The position numbers and the translations under genes are program-made. The notes beneath the pieces are model-generated. The model was not told the origin of the DNA. It saw only the letters and a program-made list of their open reading frames with translations, and ran no database searches. This document shows, one piece after another, positions 9,995 through 21,600 of a stretch of DNA of 64,000 nt. Every line of letters starts with the position of its first letter. Position 1 is the first letter of the stretch. The stretch lies in assembly GCA_015039365.1 (NCBI GenBank), contig WION01000005.1, forward strand, positions 62,001-126,000, in the 5' to 3' direction. This DNA comes from Amanita rubescens. Its lineage: Eukaryota > Basidiomycota > Agaricomycetes > Agaricales > Amanitaceae.

Positions 9995-11476
9995 ATGTTC
10001 AGCTCAACGCTGCGTTTTCTCATTTTATTCGCTCTCATAAACTACACAAGTTCATATCCAGCAGAAACTGTCGAACAAACATCTTTCACTTCAAAGTCAG
10101 AGAGAAGCTGGCTCTGGGGCTGGGCATGGGGTGCTGAGAGTACTGTTTCCGTTGTCGATCACACACCCGTCGTCTCTTTCCCCTCCAGACCAGGTACATC
10201 TCAATTCTACCCATCTCTTGCTCTCCCTTGACTCCCATAAAAGCTGCCTTTGGCGCTGAATTTAATGAACCGATTTTGGGTTATGTCATTCCCGTATCTT
10301 CTTTCGCCGCACCCTGCTCTACAAACTCTTCTATCCCATCCTCCCTTGTTACAAACACTGGCTGTCCTCCTCTCTGCTTAACCGCACCAAGTTATCCTAC
10401 TGAAACATGGATTGCACTTGTCCAGAGGGGTCAATGCGAATTCGTCAAAAAGGTACGGGAAGTCCAACGCATGGGTGCTAAAGCCGTCGTCGTCGGTGGA
10501 GAAGATCCCGCAATATCAGGCTACCCTGACACTCTTGTCAACATGTTCAGTCCAGGTATGACCCGTCGCTGTTCTCCCGATCAACTCCTTATCTCTGAAC
10601 AGAAGACTCCTCGGACATCAGAATTCCCGCCACATACATTAGGTTCTCTGACTATACGCAACTATGGCAACTCATTGAAGCCTCCAATACCTCGCATTCT
10701 GGTATGCGGACTCTTTCTCTCCTTATTACGGCAGAATATTCAGCTTGGGAATGGTACTCGTGCGTTTCTTATCACCGCCGAACATATATTGACCACACCC
10801 TAGGCCCATAATCACGTTCATCGTTATCCTGCTTCTTCCATCACTTCTTACATTTCTCACGCTCCTCATTCACCGCATACGCGCCGCCCGTGCCGCACAG
10901 CGAGACCGGGCTCCAGAATCCACGGTCCATAGCCTTCCCTGGTGTGTATGGACTGGACCTGGATGTGAAAAACACGAAGGCTTACCGACCGCGACCGAGA
11001 CTCCATCCGGGAATGGTCCATCACTAAATCCCCCTCCTGACATGGAAACTACTCAACCCGAGGATTCAAGTGGTAACCCATCCTCTTCTCACGGTACCCC
11101 TACTCGGACCACACATCCGTGGTTCGAAGATCAAGTGGAATGCGCTATTTGTCTCTCCGAGTTTGTCAAAGGCGACCGGGTCCGAATATTACCATGTCAT
11201 CACATCTTCCATATGGACGAAGTCGATCCATGGCTTATCCAACGCAAAAAACTGGTTCGTCCGTTCTAACTCACCATATCATATCCAATTCCTCACTTAT
11301 CTATCTAGTGCCCTGTTTGTAAAGCCGACGTCACTAAACATCAGTCACCTGTAGTACATGAACAACCGCGTGACATTCGCAGCCGCATAACTGCCGCCCT
11401 CTCGCGAAATAGTTCACCAACCTTACCCACCGAACGAACCCCTCTGCTTAGGCAAGAACAGGACCCTCAACCATGA
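9995..11476 (+). CDS. PA-TM-RING membrane E3 ubiquitin ligase (RNF13/RNF167-like)
   Basis: Exons 9995-10193, 10244-10555, 10603-10759, 10804-11254 and 11309-11476 encode 428 residues. Order of parts: signal peptide (to about residue 20), a protease-associated domain with the motif [13 protein letters not shown] and GAKAVVVGG (about 80-190), a transmembrane helix (about 223-246), a Ser/Pro-rich linker, and a RING near residues 335-380 (CAICLSEF ... LPCHHIFH ... LCPVC). The sixth zinc ligand, Cys in canonical RING-H2, is Glu here ([10 protein letters not shown]). The tail holds ERTPLLR, an acidic dileucine-like sorting signal. The protein is expected in endosome or vacuole membranes with the RING in the cytosol. 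A 33-nt GTATG...CAG segment in exon 3 is in frame and read as coding. Confidence 0.9.
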
Positions 11477-13352
11477 CCCTCAACGACTTTTGGATCTGAC
11501 TTATCTATCTTTTCATTCTTATTTTGTTGTTCCCGCCTGACTGATCCCCCCAGCTTAGCCCCTGTGTTAATTTGTATACCAGAGAAATGCGCCTTTTTCG
11601 ATAGCTTTGCTTTACGTGTAGTAGTGTATCATAGTTAAAATTCGACCTTCACCGCTTTGATGGATTATCCTCTGCAGCTTATACTTCATGATATCGAGAC
11701 AAACTATCGAATCGCCCTCAGATAAGCTCAGACGCCAATCATTGACATTAATCTTAATCAGAGATTGATAAGAAACTGTTTACTCATATTTGCTTGCAGG
11801 TTGCTGCGACCCGTCGGTGCGCACTGTGGGGCCGCCGTTGTTCATCTCCATCATTTGCAATTAACTACATACTGCTGATAGTGTTGATCTGTTCAACTTG
11901 ATGGCAAGACGCACTTATGATTTTCAGCAGTGATGGTATGCAAGAAAGGTGACGATCGAGTGGTTCCGCCGGCACTGTCACGGCAGAGTTCCAGCCTGGG
12001 ATCATATTGCCAGTCTAAGACAGAGTTTTGACAAGTGCACCTGGCCAGGTCCCATGAATTCTCATGAGCTCTCATGAACTTTGATAAAAGTATGATGTAG
12101 TGCGTTTTCGTACCTTTTTCCCTGACATAAACATTTGTGTAACGTGGCGGAAGCATGGTTCAACCCTGCCGTTGATGACGCTGAAAGTTAAAAATACTCT
12201 TGAAGCAGAGAGACTCAACTTCCTGCTCCCATCTTATGGTCTATATGCACATGGCAAATAATGTTCCGTGGTGCGTACCGTCGTATATAGCACGCGACAT
12301 AATTGACTTTTTCCATTCCTACTGTGAAGGCCTCGAGGAAGGAATTTCCAATTCGAACGCACACGAGAAACAATAAGCGGTTCCGCATCAGGTAGGTGAC
12401 CGGACCTATCTCTTTCCCCAGATAATAATGCCATCAAAAGATCTAGCCTTGATTCGAGCTCTGTGATTTACGCAGACAATAGGCACGTTTTACTACTGGC
12501 TTGCTTATCAATTTTTTGACCATTAGGGGGGTGATGCACCCATGCAAAATGAACCACCCACGATCATGGATTGCCCATAAAGTCCGGACCCGCGCACTAT
12601 TTGTGCGGCTAGTTATAATCTACCCGCGCCCGAGTCTCACGCGAGTCGCGAGCTTGGTTCGGTCGAGGTTCGTTCGTCCTTATTGTTCTCTTACGCTTGT
12701 TCATGGCGCAAGTTGCTCCAGGGTATTCAATTTCTGCCCTGTCTCCACCGCACAATTTCAGGTACCGGGGCACGCTGGGTCCAACTCAAATTCCCGCCAT
12801 ACCCGTCTGAGCCTCGTTCGATCCAAACCGATCTTCTTTTTTCCCCATTCCCTTCCCTCACCGGCCGTGCGCACACACATAGAGACAACGACTTCATTCC
12901 AAACCGCTGACGGTTTTTTTATTATCTACTCGTTAACGTCAGACTCGGGATCAATATCTAGGGACAGCGAAAAAGGAACGGTGTTTGACGGTACGTAGGG
13001 TATTACATGATCCCGCGTTGTCTCTAGGAAATCAAGCTGGTTTTGGGGGCAGCCCGGTAATCCCTTCTTCTCTTTTTTTGTCCGGGTGTTCAAAAAGTTA
13101 TACGCGGTCCCTTTTTTGCTTTTGCTTCCTTCCTCCCAATCGTCATCCGCGTTCTCCAGTCTTGTCCAATTTCTTCCTCTTATTTCTCTCGAAAATAGCG
13201 ATTGGTTCTTACCACGTACGGACGGCCATTCAACACCGCGCCTTCCAGATAAGAGCCGAAGCTCGGCAGTACAACGACGGCCGTTAAGCTGCATTTTGAC
13301 ACCCTGGAATCTTTTCCCCAACCTCGCCGATCCATATTTCTGTTCTGGGAAG
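11477..13352. other. Long intergenic interval, no gene supported
   Basis: About 1.9 kb between the RING gene and the zinc-finger gene. Open frames here are short and resemble no family. From about 12570 to 13330 the plus strand is pyrimidine-rich (for example CCCATTCCCTTCCCTC near 12844), which fits the long 5' leader or promoter of a regulated downstream gene. A short AT-rich stretch with many stops covers 11560-12540. Confidence 0.4.
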
Positions 13353-14873
13353 ATGCAAGAAGCCCTGAGAAGGAGACCCTTAGAAAAAAGACACAGTGGG
13401 TATACCTTCTCCGTACCTTACTTTCTCTGCTTTAACATGCACACTAGGTAAACCGTGCAAGTTTTATCAGACCATGTCCTGTCCGTTGTCAGCGGATGTC
13501 TGCGATTTCGCACATGTGTTGGTAGATCCGGCTTCTCGGTTTAGGCATCAACGATACTTGTCGGTATTACCAATCTGGATATTGCGCGAACGGATCGCTA
13601 TGCAGGTATGCACACGCAGCTGAAGGTATGTTCGAGTCTAGCCGTTGTCGATATTTGTACTTATGGGTCGGGGTACAGTCTCCCCAATGTTCACGGATGT
13701 CATCAAGATATCTAGTCCGGGTGGGTATACGAAGATCTTTGAGTACAGGCAAAACTGAGACTTTTCCCATCAGTTGTAGAACAACGATCTCCTGCCATAT
13801 ACATGAGCGCACCTCCAGCTGTCGGTAACGGTACGCCTACTCTCGACCTAGCTTTTGCCAACCTTTCGATTTCGTCCTGCGCATCGCCACCGTCGGCGAA
13901 ATCTCGACTCTTCTTGAATGCGTCGTACCCCACGCTGCCCTCTCCCACAACCTATCCTGACCTTGACGATTTCGCAATGTACACAGAAGACCCGCAGATG
14001 AGCGAGCACTCGCATGCGCACCAATCCAGGGTATACATCACGGACGCAATCTCTCCAGTGCACGTCTCCCCGTTCCCGGCTAGCCTACCCCACCGGCGCT
14101 CGTCGTCGTCTTTCAGTCCCCTAAGACCCCACTTTGAAATCCAATCATCGTTGCTTATGGTAGAGTCCAACATTGTCGACATGCAAGTACCGATGAAGAA
14201 ACGTCGATCGCGAGGTGTTTCAAAGAAGAGACTGGCAAAATACAAAAGTAAACCGTTGTGATATCTACAAGTCTTTTTTTTCATTGTGTTTTTGATAGCG
14301 AAACCGTGCAAGTTTTTTTTCGGGCATGGAATTTGTCCGAATGGCGATAATTGCACATTGTGGGTTTTTTGCGATTCTGTTTTTATTTTGTCCGTGGGCT
14401 AAATGGATGTTTGCTTTAGCATCCATAGTGAGAATCCTGAAACGCTCAGAAGAATTTACTTCAGTAGGGCCGCTCATAAACGTGACGAGCGAGCTCTAGG
14501 CGAGAATACTGGAGAATCCGCCCTGGAAGCTAACCGTGGGTTTTTCTCTGCTGCACAAATTGACTTTTATTTACCGTGGTGGTACGAACGTGTTCAGGAG
14601 GGGATGATGGCCAGACTAGTCCAGCAGATTCTTCAGAATCTCATACACCTCTGTTATCACCGCAACTTGTGATAAATGCGCATGGCGCGGTTGTGACTAA
14701 CGGATCCGGCGGAAGAAATATAAAGGGACGGCCTAGGGCGAATTCTATCCCTTCAACGCCGTCTGCGTCCAGTCAAATGAGCATGGAATATGTAAGTTAG
14801 CATTAGATCGCCTCGACGTTGACCACTTATACTCGACCAGCTTTTCCCTGCCGAATCTCCTGCTATTCTATAG
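13353..14873 (+). CDS. CCCH zinc-finger protein with two fingers
   Basis: Proposed exons are 13353-13395, 13448-13605, 13749-14247, 14299-14359, 14420-14535, 14598-14791 and 14841-14873 (about 367 residues, frame kept throughout). Finger 1 near the N-terminus reads KPCKFYQ...CPLSADVCDFAH (C-x7-C-x6-C-x3-H). Finger 2 is assembled across three exons as KPCKFFFGHGICPNGDNC-F-H (C-x8-C-x5-C-x3-H), preceded by a basic stretch (KKRRSRGVSKKRLAKYK). The middle is Ser/Pro-rich and low in complexity. Such proteins usually bind RNA. The 143-nt gap 13606-13748 is long for this genome and may hide a small exon, so the protein near residue 67 is uncertain. Confidence 0.75.
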
Positions 14874-15279
14874 CGATCTAATTTCGCGTCGGCACGAATG
14901 CTTTAGTTCTTCGCTCACCTAGGTGCGGAATATGCGTCTCCATTTCTTCTTTCTTTCAACAGCTGCGCTCTTTGTTCATGAACTCTTTTACCACCTGTGT
15001 ATCATTGAATCGTATGTATATTGGCGATAGAATACATATATGAATGCTTGTAGTACTTGTTTTATTCATCCATATCCTATCTCAATCTAAATCAATGTAT
15101 TTTCGAGAAAAGAGAACAGCGGGTGTTATGATACCGTAATACTGTCCAGCCGAAAAAGGAAGGTCACGGCATTGGCACTGCACAGTGCAAGGAGTCACTC
15201 CAAATCTGCCCTTGTCCTCATACTCGAGTTCTCCCTTGCCGTATCCCAACAGTCGGCATTTAGTCGTATCAGAAGCAGG

Positions 15280-16287
15280 ATGTCGATGCTCGACAAGTTC
15301 CGAAAGGGTGCCCAGAAGGCTGGCATGCAAGCGACCAGCTTTGTGCAACGGAGCTCCACCCAGGTTGCGAGTGGTGCGCAAGGTTTCGCCCAGACGTTTA
15401 ATCTGCCTGGAGAGTCAGAGAAGGCTGCAAATATTCTATCCAGTTTCTTAGGTACATGTCGCCTTTGAACATTGCCGCTTTCTCGTCTTGCTGACTCAAT
15501 TGTTAAAGCAGATCCGGAGGATCCCTCGTCAGCGCTCAACTCGATACCCAAACCAATCCTACAACAAGCACGAGGCATGTTCCAGCAGTGTTCACACAGT
15601 ATGAGCTACCCTAGTAATCAACCCTTCTCCAGGTCTCGCCATCTTCCAAGTTATCAAAGCGGGATTCGTGTTCTCCGGCAAAGCCGGCTCAGGAATCGTC
15701 ATTGCTCGGCTCCCAGATGGCTCGTGGTCCGCACCCTCCTGCATCGCTACAGGCGGTCTCGGATGGGGCCTCCAAATAGGCGCTGATATCACCGATTTTG
15801 TCATCGTCCTTAACAGCGAAGATGCCGTCCGCGCCTTCTCCATAGGCGGTAACGTCACCATCGGGGGGAACATCAGTGCCGCGGCGGGACCCATCGGCAC
15901 AGGTGGCAGTGTCCAGGCGTCACTAGCACATCCAGCCCCTATGTTCTCTTATTCCAAATCAAAGGGTAAGTTCAAGATGATATACTGCAGAATTGCTTAA
16001 CCCTCCTGTAATTAGGACTCTTCGCCGGTCTATCATTGGAAGGAACCGTCCTGATCGAACGGAAAGATGCTAACCGTGATTTCTACGGTTCACCCGTGCC
16101 TGCAAAGGACATCCTAAGCGGTCGCGTGCCCCCACCAGAAGTTGCGTCACATTTGTACGAGGTCATTGAGGCTGCCGAGGGTCTAGACGAGAGTCATCAA
16201 CCTGATCCGCCATATTCCGGCTCAGCTCCTGCGGGTCGGCAAAATCAGACAGTTTTTGATGCGGATAATCCGAGAATGGGATATTAA
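15280..16287 (+). CDS. SYLF (Ysc84/DUF500) domain protein
   Basis: Four exons (15280-15451, 15509-15574, 15633-15965, 16016-16287) encode 280 residues. The SYLF domain fills most of it: ARGLAIFQVIKAGFVFSGK, GSGIVIARL, GWGLQIGADITDFVIVLN and GPIGTGGSVQA are the conserved glycine-rich strands. Family members bind phosphoinositides and actin and work in endocytosis. The yeast homologue has an SH3 domain, which is absent here; the tail is Pro/Ser-rich instead. The second intron (15575-15632) starts with GC, not GT. The start at 15280 gives the usual MSxLDKFRKG opening; an upstream ATG at 15172 would add an unconserved extension. Confidence 0.92.
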
Positions 16288-16470
16288 TGTAGAGGACGAT
16301 ATGATATGGGTTCCGTTAGTCCCTTTTTTCTGTCTACAACTGTACTTTCCTCCATGAATGCGGTATAATGTGTTTTTTTTTTGAAAATTAACCTCCAAGA
16401 ACAAAGAGAATCGTTTAACAAGAATGTAGGCGCAATGATTGTGATCAATGTTTGCGAGCCATTTATCATA

Positions 16471-18599
16471 TCATAAATATTTATCCCAGAAGCCTCGAGT
16501 GCCATTGGTGCTAGCATACTCGGAGATGCCTAACAACTTGGCAATAAGATTATATACTTCCACGTTCTGGAAGCGATGCATGATGTATGTATCATCAGTG
16601 GTGGAGTGCCAGCCGTCTGCGCTGCGAGCCAGAAGTTCGTTCCGTTGATACAAATCCTTGACAACCTTCGAAAATGGACCATGGGCGATGAACATGGCAT
16701 GCATAGCCAATTCATCGTTGTCGTATCCGTGGCTCTGGAGTACTCAATCAGGACACCGCATACGACGCAGAGAAATGAACACTTACGCCCTTGTTCATAC
16801 CATTTGTACCCTCAGCGTGAGTGGTGAGCACGTATCCGATCCGAGGTACAACGTATATTGGCGCAATCCGCTCATTACGGGAGAAATGATATCTCTCTGG
16901 CATTCTGTCACGCGTGTATACCTCGAACTTCTCGGGATTCCTCGCGGACGTGGCGAGGAGTGCATCCAAGAACTTGGTCACGTTCGACTTGGACGCAAAA
17001 CGCAATCCCATAGAAGGCCAACCGTCTTCGTGTTCAATCGCCGCCATGCCTTCTTTACCAAGAATATCGTCGATATAAATAAGTTCAGGATGGCTAGTAT
17101 CAGTCATGCCGTGATCACTGACGAAGACAACATCGACGATATCAGTAAGGTTTCGAGCCTCCAAGCTATCGTGCAGATTCTTTGAGAATGTATCAACTTC
17201 TTCCAAGGTAGCCTGTATAACTACGGTCAAGTTGTGCAATAAAACACCAAAACAGATCATACATTCACGAGGGCAGAGGCTGGACCTGCTGCATGACCTG
17301 CCTGGTCTAGTGAAGGTTCATATCCTGATTGCCTGCGTCAGGGGCACGTCTTCAGGTAAATAGAAATATGTACCGAGGATCAGTTGAGGGCGCTTTTCCA
17401 GCGGGAGGTCTATCCACTTGAGAATTTGCTCCAGTTTGTCATCCAAAGGGACTTTATTCTGTGTATTTCAACACATGCTAACGCATGCACAACATTAAAC
17501 TTACCTTCCACGGCACGTAGTATGTTGAGGAGGCTCCAGTCGAAGTTTTGGGGGGACCTGGCCTATTAACATAACTTTCGATAATAATAAAAATGATGAT
17601 ACTGTTTCACTAACCACATTAGGTTTGCTGTTATCAGGCCAGCCCGTTCGGCTGTTTCCCATATCTACACAAACCTTCGATCAGTAACAATAGGAAAACT
17701 CTGAATGTCACACACAGGCTCGCCGAACCACCAAGAAGGGTTCCAAGCAGATTCTTTGTGATTATAGTGAAAATCCGTTTGTGTGATCGGATCCCAGAAG
17801 TTCTGCAAACGGTGTTAGCTAATCATTGTACAGGTAAAAGTCACCGCCATTCACGTTAGCAACAATTCCATGCGATTCCGCGTAGAGACCGGTCCTGCTT
17901 TGATTCAGAAGCTGGTCAAATATGGCTAAGACAACTCGCACTCACATTAGAGCCCAATGATTGCTATCACGGACGATCAATGACACCATACGTACGACGG
18001 ACAACACTACTCACGGAAAGGTTAAGGTCTATGGGAGGTTAAGATAAACGTCTAGTAGACATATGATTAAGCTTACCGGAAAAACGGGTCTCATGGATTT
18101 GGCCCTCAGTCCTTTCTTGCTGATAGCCAACAAATGGGGAGTTAAACCGCGGTCGAGGTAGTCAGCGCTGAAAAGCACGCTTTTAGATACTGTTCGAACG
18201 ATGCGAACAATGCACACACCGCAAACCGTCGATTGATACCATCAACACCGTGCGCTTGAAATCATGGGTCCCGTTCGACCGCAGTTGTGACCCATGAAAT
18301 AGGAGGTTGGGATGGTTGGGAACGACAGGTCCAAAAAAGAACGCCTTTGTGAGAGCTGCTGTACCAGCTAGGATGGCCACAGCGAGGACGCCATAACGCA
18401 CAAATCGCCACCATGTGCCAGTCGTTCGGCCCGGCTTCACAGCTGTAGTATCGAGCTGTCTCCAGTCCCGAGAATCCTCCTCCGAAGAGAGTAGGGCCGT
18501 GTTCTCCCCATTGTCGACTTCTCCGTGTGCATGTGGGCTATGCTGCCTATGCATATTTCTGGCAGTGTTCGGAACAATTGATGAAGTTGTCAGTGACAA
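16471..18599 (-). CDS. Type II membrane nucleotide pyrophosphatase/phosphodiesterase (ENPP family)
   Basis: Twelve exons were resolved and sum to 524 codons plus stop: 18220-18599, 18077-18167, 18015-18028, 17946-17963, 17855-17894, 17716-17802, 17615-17664, 17505-17562, 17374-17458, 17263-17324, 16787-17212, 16471-16734. A cytoplasmic tail, a signal-anchor helix (about residues 67-88) and an external alkaline-phosphatase-fold domain follow in order. Metal and catalytic motifs are intact: VSIDGLR, TFPNHWALMTG with the nucleophile Thr, YEPSLDQAGH, VSDHGM and HGYDND. It would hydrolyse nucleotides or phosphodiesters outside the cell or in the vacuole. Exons 3 and 4 are micro-exons of 14 and 18 nt that encode the active-site Thr region. 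The ATG lies 32 bp after the MDN1 stop; a downstream Met at 18551 is an alternative. Confidence 0.93.
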
Positions 18600-18631
18600 A
18601 CATGATCAAATTCCTGTATTACGCTCTATAT

Positions 18632-21600
18632 TTAATTCTCGGAAATACGTTCAAAGAATTGCTTCAATGTGCCCGCCAACACGTCTGGCAACGCCTCGAC
18701 ATTGCGCAGAACGACGTAATATTCAAAGGGGAAAGAGTCCAAGTACTTTTGCAGCTGCAGCTCCATGCGTCCATCGACCATTTTGTACTCGGCCTTATCC
18801 ATGTGCAAGATGGAATTTTGCGCTGTGTTTTGTGAGGCGGAGGAGGTGACACCGGAGTGAAGGGAGTCGACAATGATAAATACAAACATGACTCGCTGTT
18901 CTTCTGCTTTCCTGAGCAGCGTCCGTAAGCGATCGTGATCTTGGCAAAGGCCGTCCGAGATTATAATTTCTAACTGCCACAAATCTCCTGCCGTTGATGA
19001 ACTCATTGACCGTCGTTCTCTCGCTGATTCCAACACTTTCAGGCTTGTTTCAACTAAAGCGAGAACATTGGTCGCCTTTTGGTTGAAGTGGAAGGAGCTG
19101 ATAACTTCTGTCCCCGCTTGATCCGTAAATTGACCATCCTCGAAGTTGTGCAACATATGGACAGCTTCACCGAAGCTTGCTACTGCAACATCACCAGACT
19201 CGAGGCGGGTCAAAGCTTTGGCCACCAATGCGAGCGTTTGAAATGCCAGGTGAACGGAGTGTGACTCGGCCATAGAGCGGGAGTCATCGATGGCTATGAG
19301 CACTTGATATTCTCTCTGACTAGGCCTGGTACGTCGGAGCCAAATTTTGTCTTTGGTGTAGTCGCTCGCAATATACGGGATGATTTTCTTCATGTTAAGG
19401 CGTTTTCCAGTTCGATAATCACCCTTGAGTCTAGTTGCCAACGTTGGTTCAAGTACGAGGCGAAGTTGCTCGCAAAGGGCATAGGCAAGATCGTGCGTCA
19501 ATGATTCGTACAAGCGCCAAATGTGTTCACCGCCTTCTTCGGGGAAGCCCATTGACTGCCACCCGACTAGCTGTGCCTCGACTGATTGACTGAGTTCCTC
19601 TTCCATCTCAGTAGTTGCCTTCGGTAATGAACGATCGAAGCCTTTACTCTGTTTTTGGCCTAGGTCAGGATCGTGCATTACGGCGCCCTCGACATCATCT
19701 TTCAGCGTCCTGGCATCAGCGCTCGGGAGAGGTTGCGTTGGCTGATGTGCTTCATTATGCTGCTCTTGTAAGGCAAAATCTACGTCCATTTGGTTGACAT
19801 CAGTTCTAACCATGTCATCGTCGACAAGATGAAGATCTTCCAGCTTGGCGACTTGTTCTTCCCCTGCAGGGCCCAAAGCTTGCATATCATGATCGACATC
19901 GTCCGGCTGCAGATATTCCACTTGGGGTGCTGTGCTAACGTCGCCGATTTGCTTCTGAACGTCTCGCTTCTCGCCGCTGAAAATTTCATCAAAGCGTTGG
20001 CGAATCTCTTTTATGGCATCTCCAAGGCTTCGAAGAGGATTGGTTTCCGCTTGCGCCTCAAATTCGGAATTTGCTTGGCCTTGATCTTGCCGGGAACCTG
20101 TTGCTGCCGTACCTGCAACAGATGAAGCAGCAGACTGCTGTTGGTATTCGTTAGACTCTTGGGCCATCCTGACATCGTTCATTAGCTTCTGCGTGCCCTC
20201 AATCATGAAATAGGTGTACCTTTGTTCCTCATCCTCTTGTTTTTCGGTAGCCTGTTCCCCATCGCCCTCTAGTTTATCATTAGCCTGTCCCCCAGGTCCG
20301 CCTGCGGCACTACTCTCCGGAGCACCGGACAACTGCTGTTCCTGGCTTGCCCCCATAGTTGACTGAGCTGACTCTGCACCACCCTGCCCTGCAGAGACGT
20401 CTGCTTGAGCTATTGCATCCTCTTTTCCCGTGTCATCTTCGCCACCCACCTCCTGTCCATACTGCTCTTCCATTTCATCACCCGCCTGGCCTTCATCCTG
20501 CTCATCTCCTCCAGTGCTTTGATGATCGATATCGTCGGCGTTTTCCATGTCATCGACCTCCGATGTACCTCCCTGTATTTCGTCCTCTAATTCGTCCTGC
20601 TCCATATTGGAATGCTCCATCTCCAGGTCTTCCAAGTTCATGTCGTCAGGTAAATCCAGCGTGTTAGCATCAGGTATATGCTCGTCCATGGGTGCACCGC
20701 TGGCATTCGGCTCGTCATCTTCTTGTCCTTCCATTTCTTCATCCATCTGCATTCCCTCGTCATTCGTTTCTGGGATTTTCTCTTCTTTGGCTTCCTTCTC
20801 ATGCCGATTCTCTTTATGCTTCCCCTCTTTCGCGACTACTTCTGATTCACCCGCATCTTTACCGTGGTCTTTATTGGCCTTGTCATCTGTTTGTTCAGAA
20901 TTATCTGGCCCTGTCTCGTTTCCCCATAACTTTTCGTCGACTGCAGACGGATCAGATGCATCAAGCTTCCCAAGGCGTTCCTCCGGGTCGGCCTCGCTCT
21001 CGTCTTCTGATTTCGGATCCTCGTCCTTGTCACTTTCCTCAGGAATATCCTCCATCTCACCTCCTATATCTCCATTCATCTCAATCCCTTCCTCGCCCTC
21101 ATTTCTTTCGTCATGTCCGTGATCCTCCTCATCTTCGCCCTTTAGGCCCTCGACCTGACTCTCGTCCTGGATCTCTTTGCTCACATTCTGTGCGCCCGCG
21201 CCTTCGCCAAGGCCAAGGCCATCGGCTAATTCACCGTTATCTGTACCCGCATCATCCTTTGCATCGCCCGCATCAGGAGGCTTGCAGAACCCTTTCTCCG
21301 CTAGTGACTGGATTACGCTACCGGTGACGTAGCTGAGTTTGAAGAGCGTCTTTGTCCACTGACAGTGCCTGCTCATCTGGTCTTGAACTACTCCGAGATA
21401 AATCTCGAGGAAAGGCATGACGCGCTGGAGCGTCTTTTTAAGTCCGTCGCTTTTCGATGCCAGATTTGCGATTAGATTGTCAATTCGTCCACCTATCGCA
21501 TCTAGCCCAAGCAGATATGTGAGATCGCGGATGCTTTGATATTGCTGAAGGATGTATTGGTCGCTATCACCAAGACCCTCTGCTGGTAGTTCAGGGCAGT

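Noticed and set aside
10700..10735. 33-nt intron in the RING gene (GTATGC...GGCAG)
   Set aside because: It is in frame, stop-free and shorter than any supported intron, and the readthrough residues fit the region before the membrane helix; read as coding.
11560..12540. Possible tRNA or ncRNA in the intergenic DNA
   Set aside because: No cloverleaf or B-box-like GGTTCGAxTCC was found by eye; a tRNA scan would be needed to exclude one.
20547..21327. Long Ser/Pro-rich plus-strand ORFs
   Set aside because: They are antisense to the Asp/Glu-rich stretch of MDN1; the biased codons (GAA/GAT) read as TTC/ATC/TCC on the other strand. No family resemblance.
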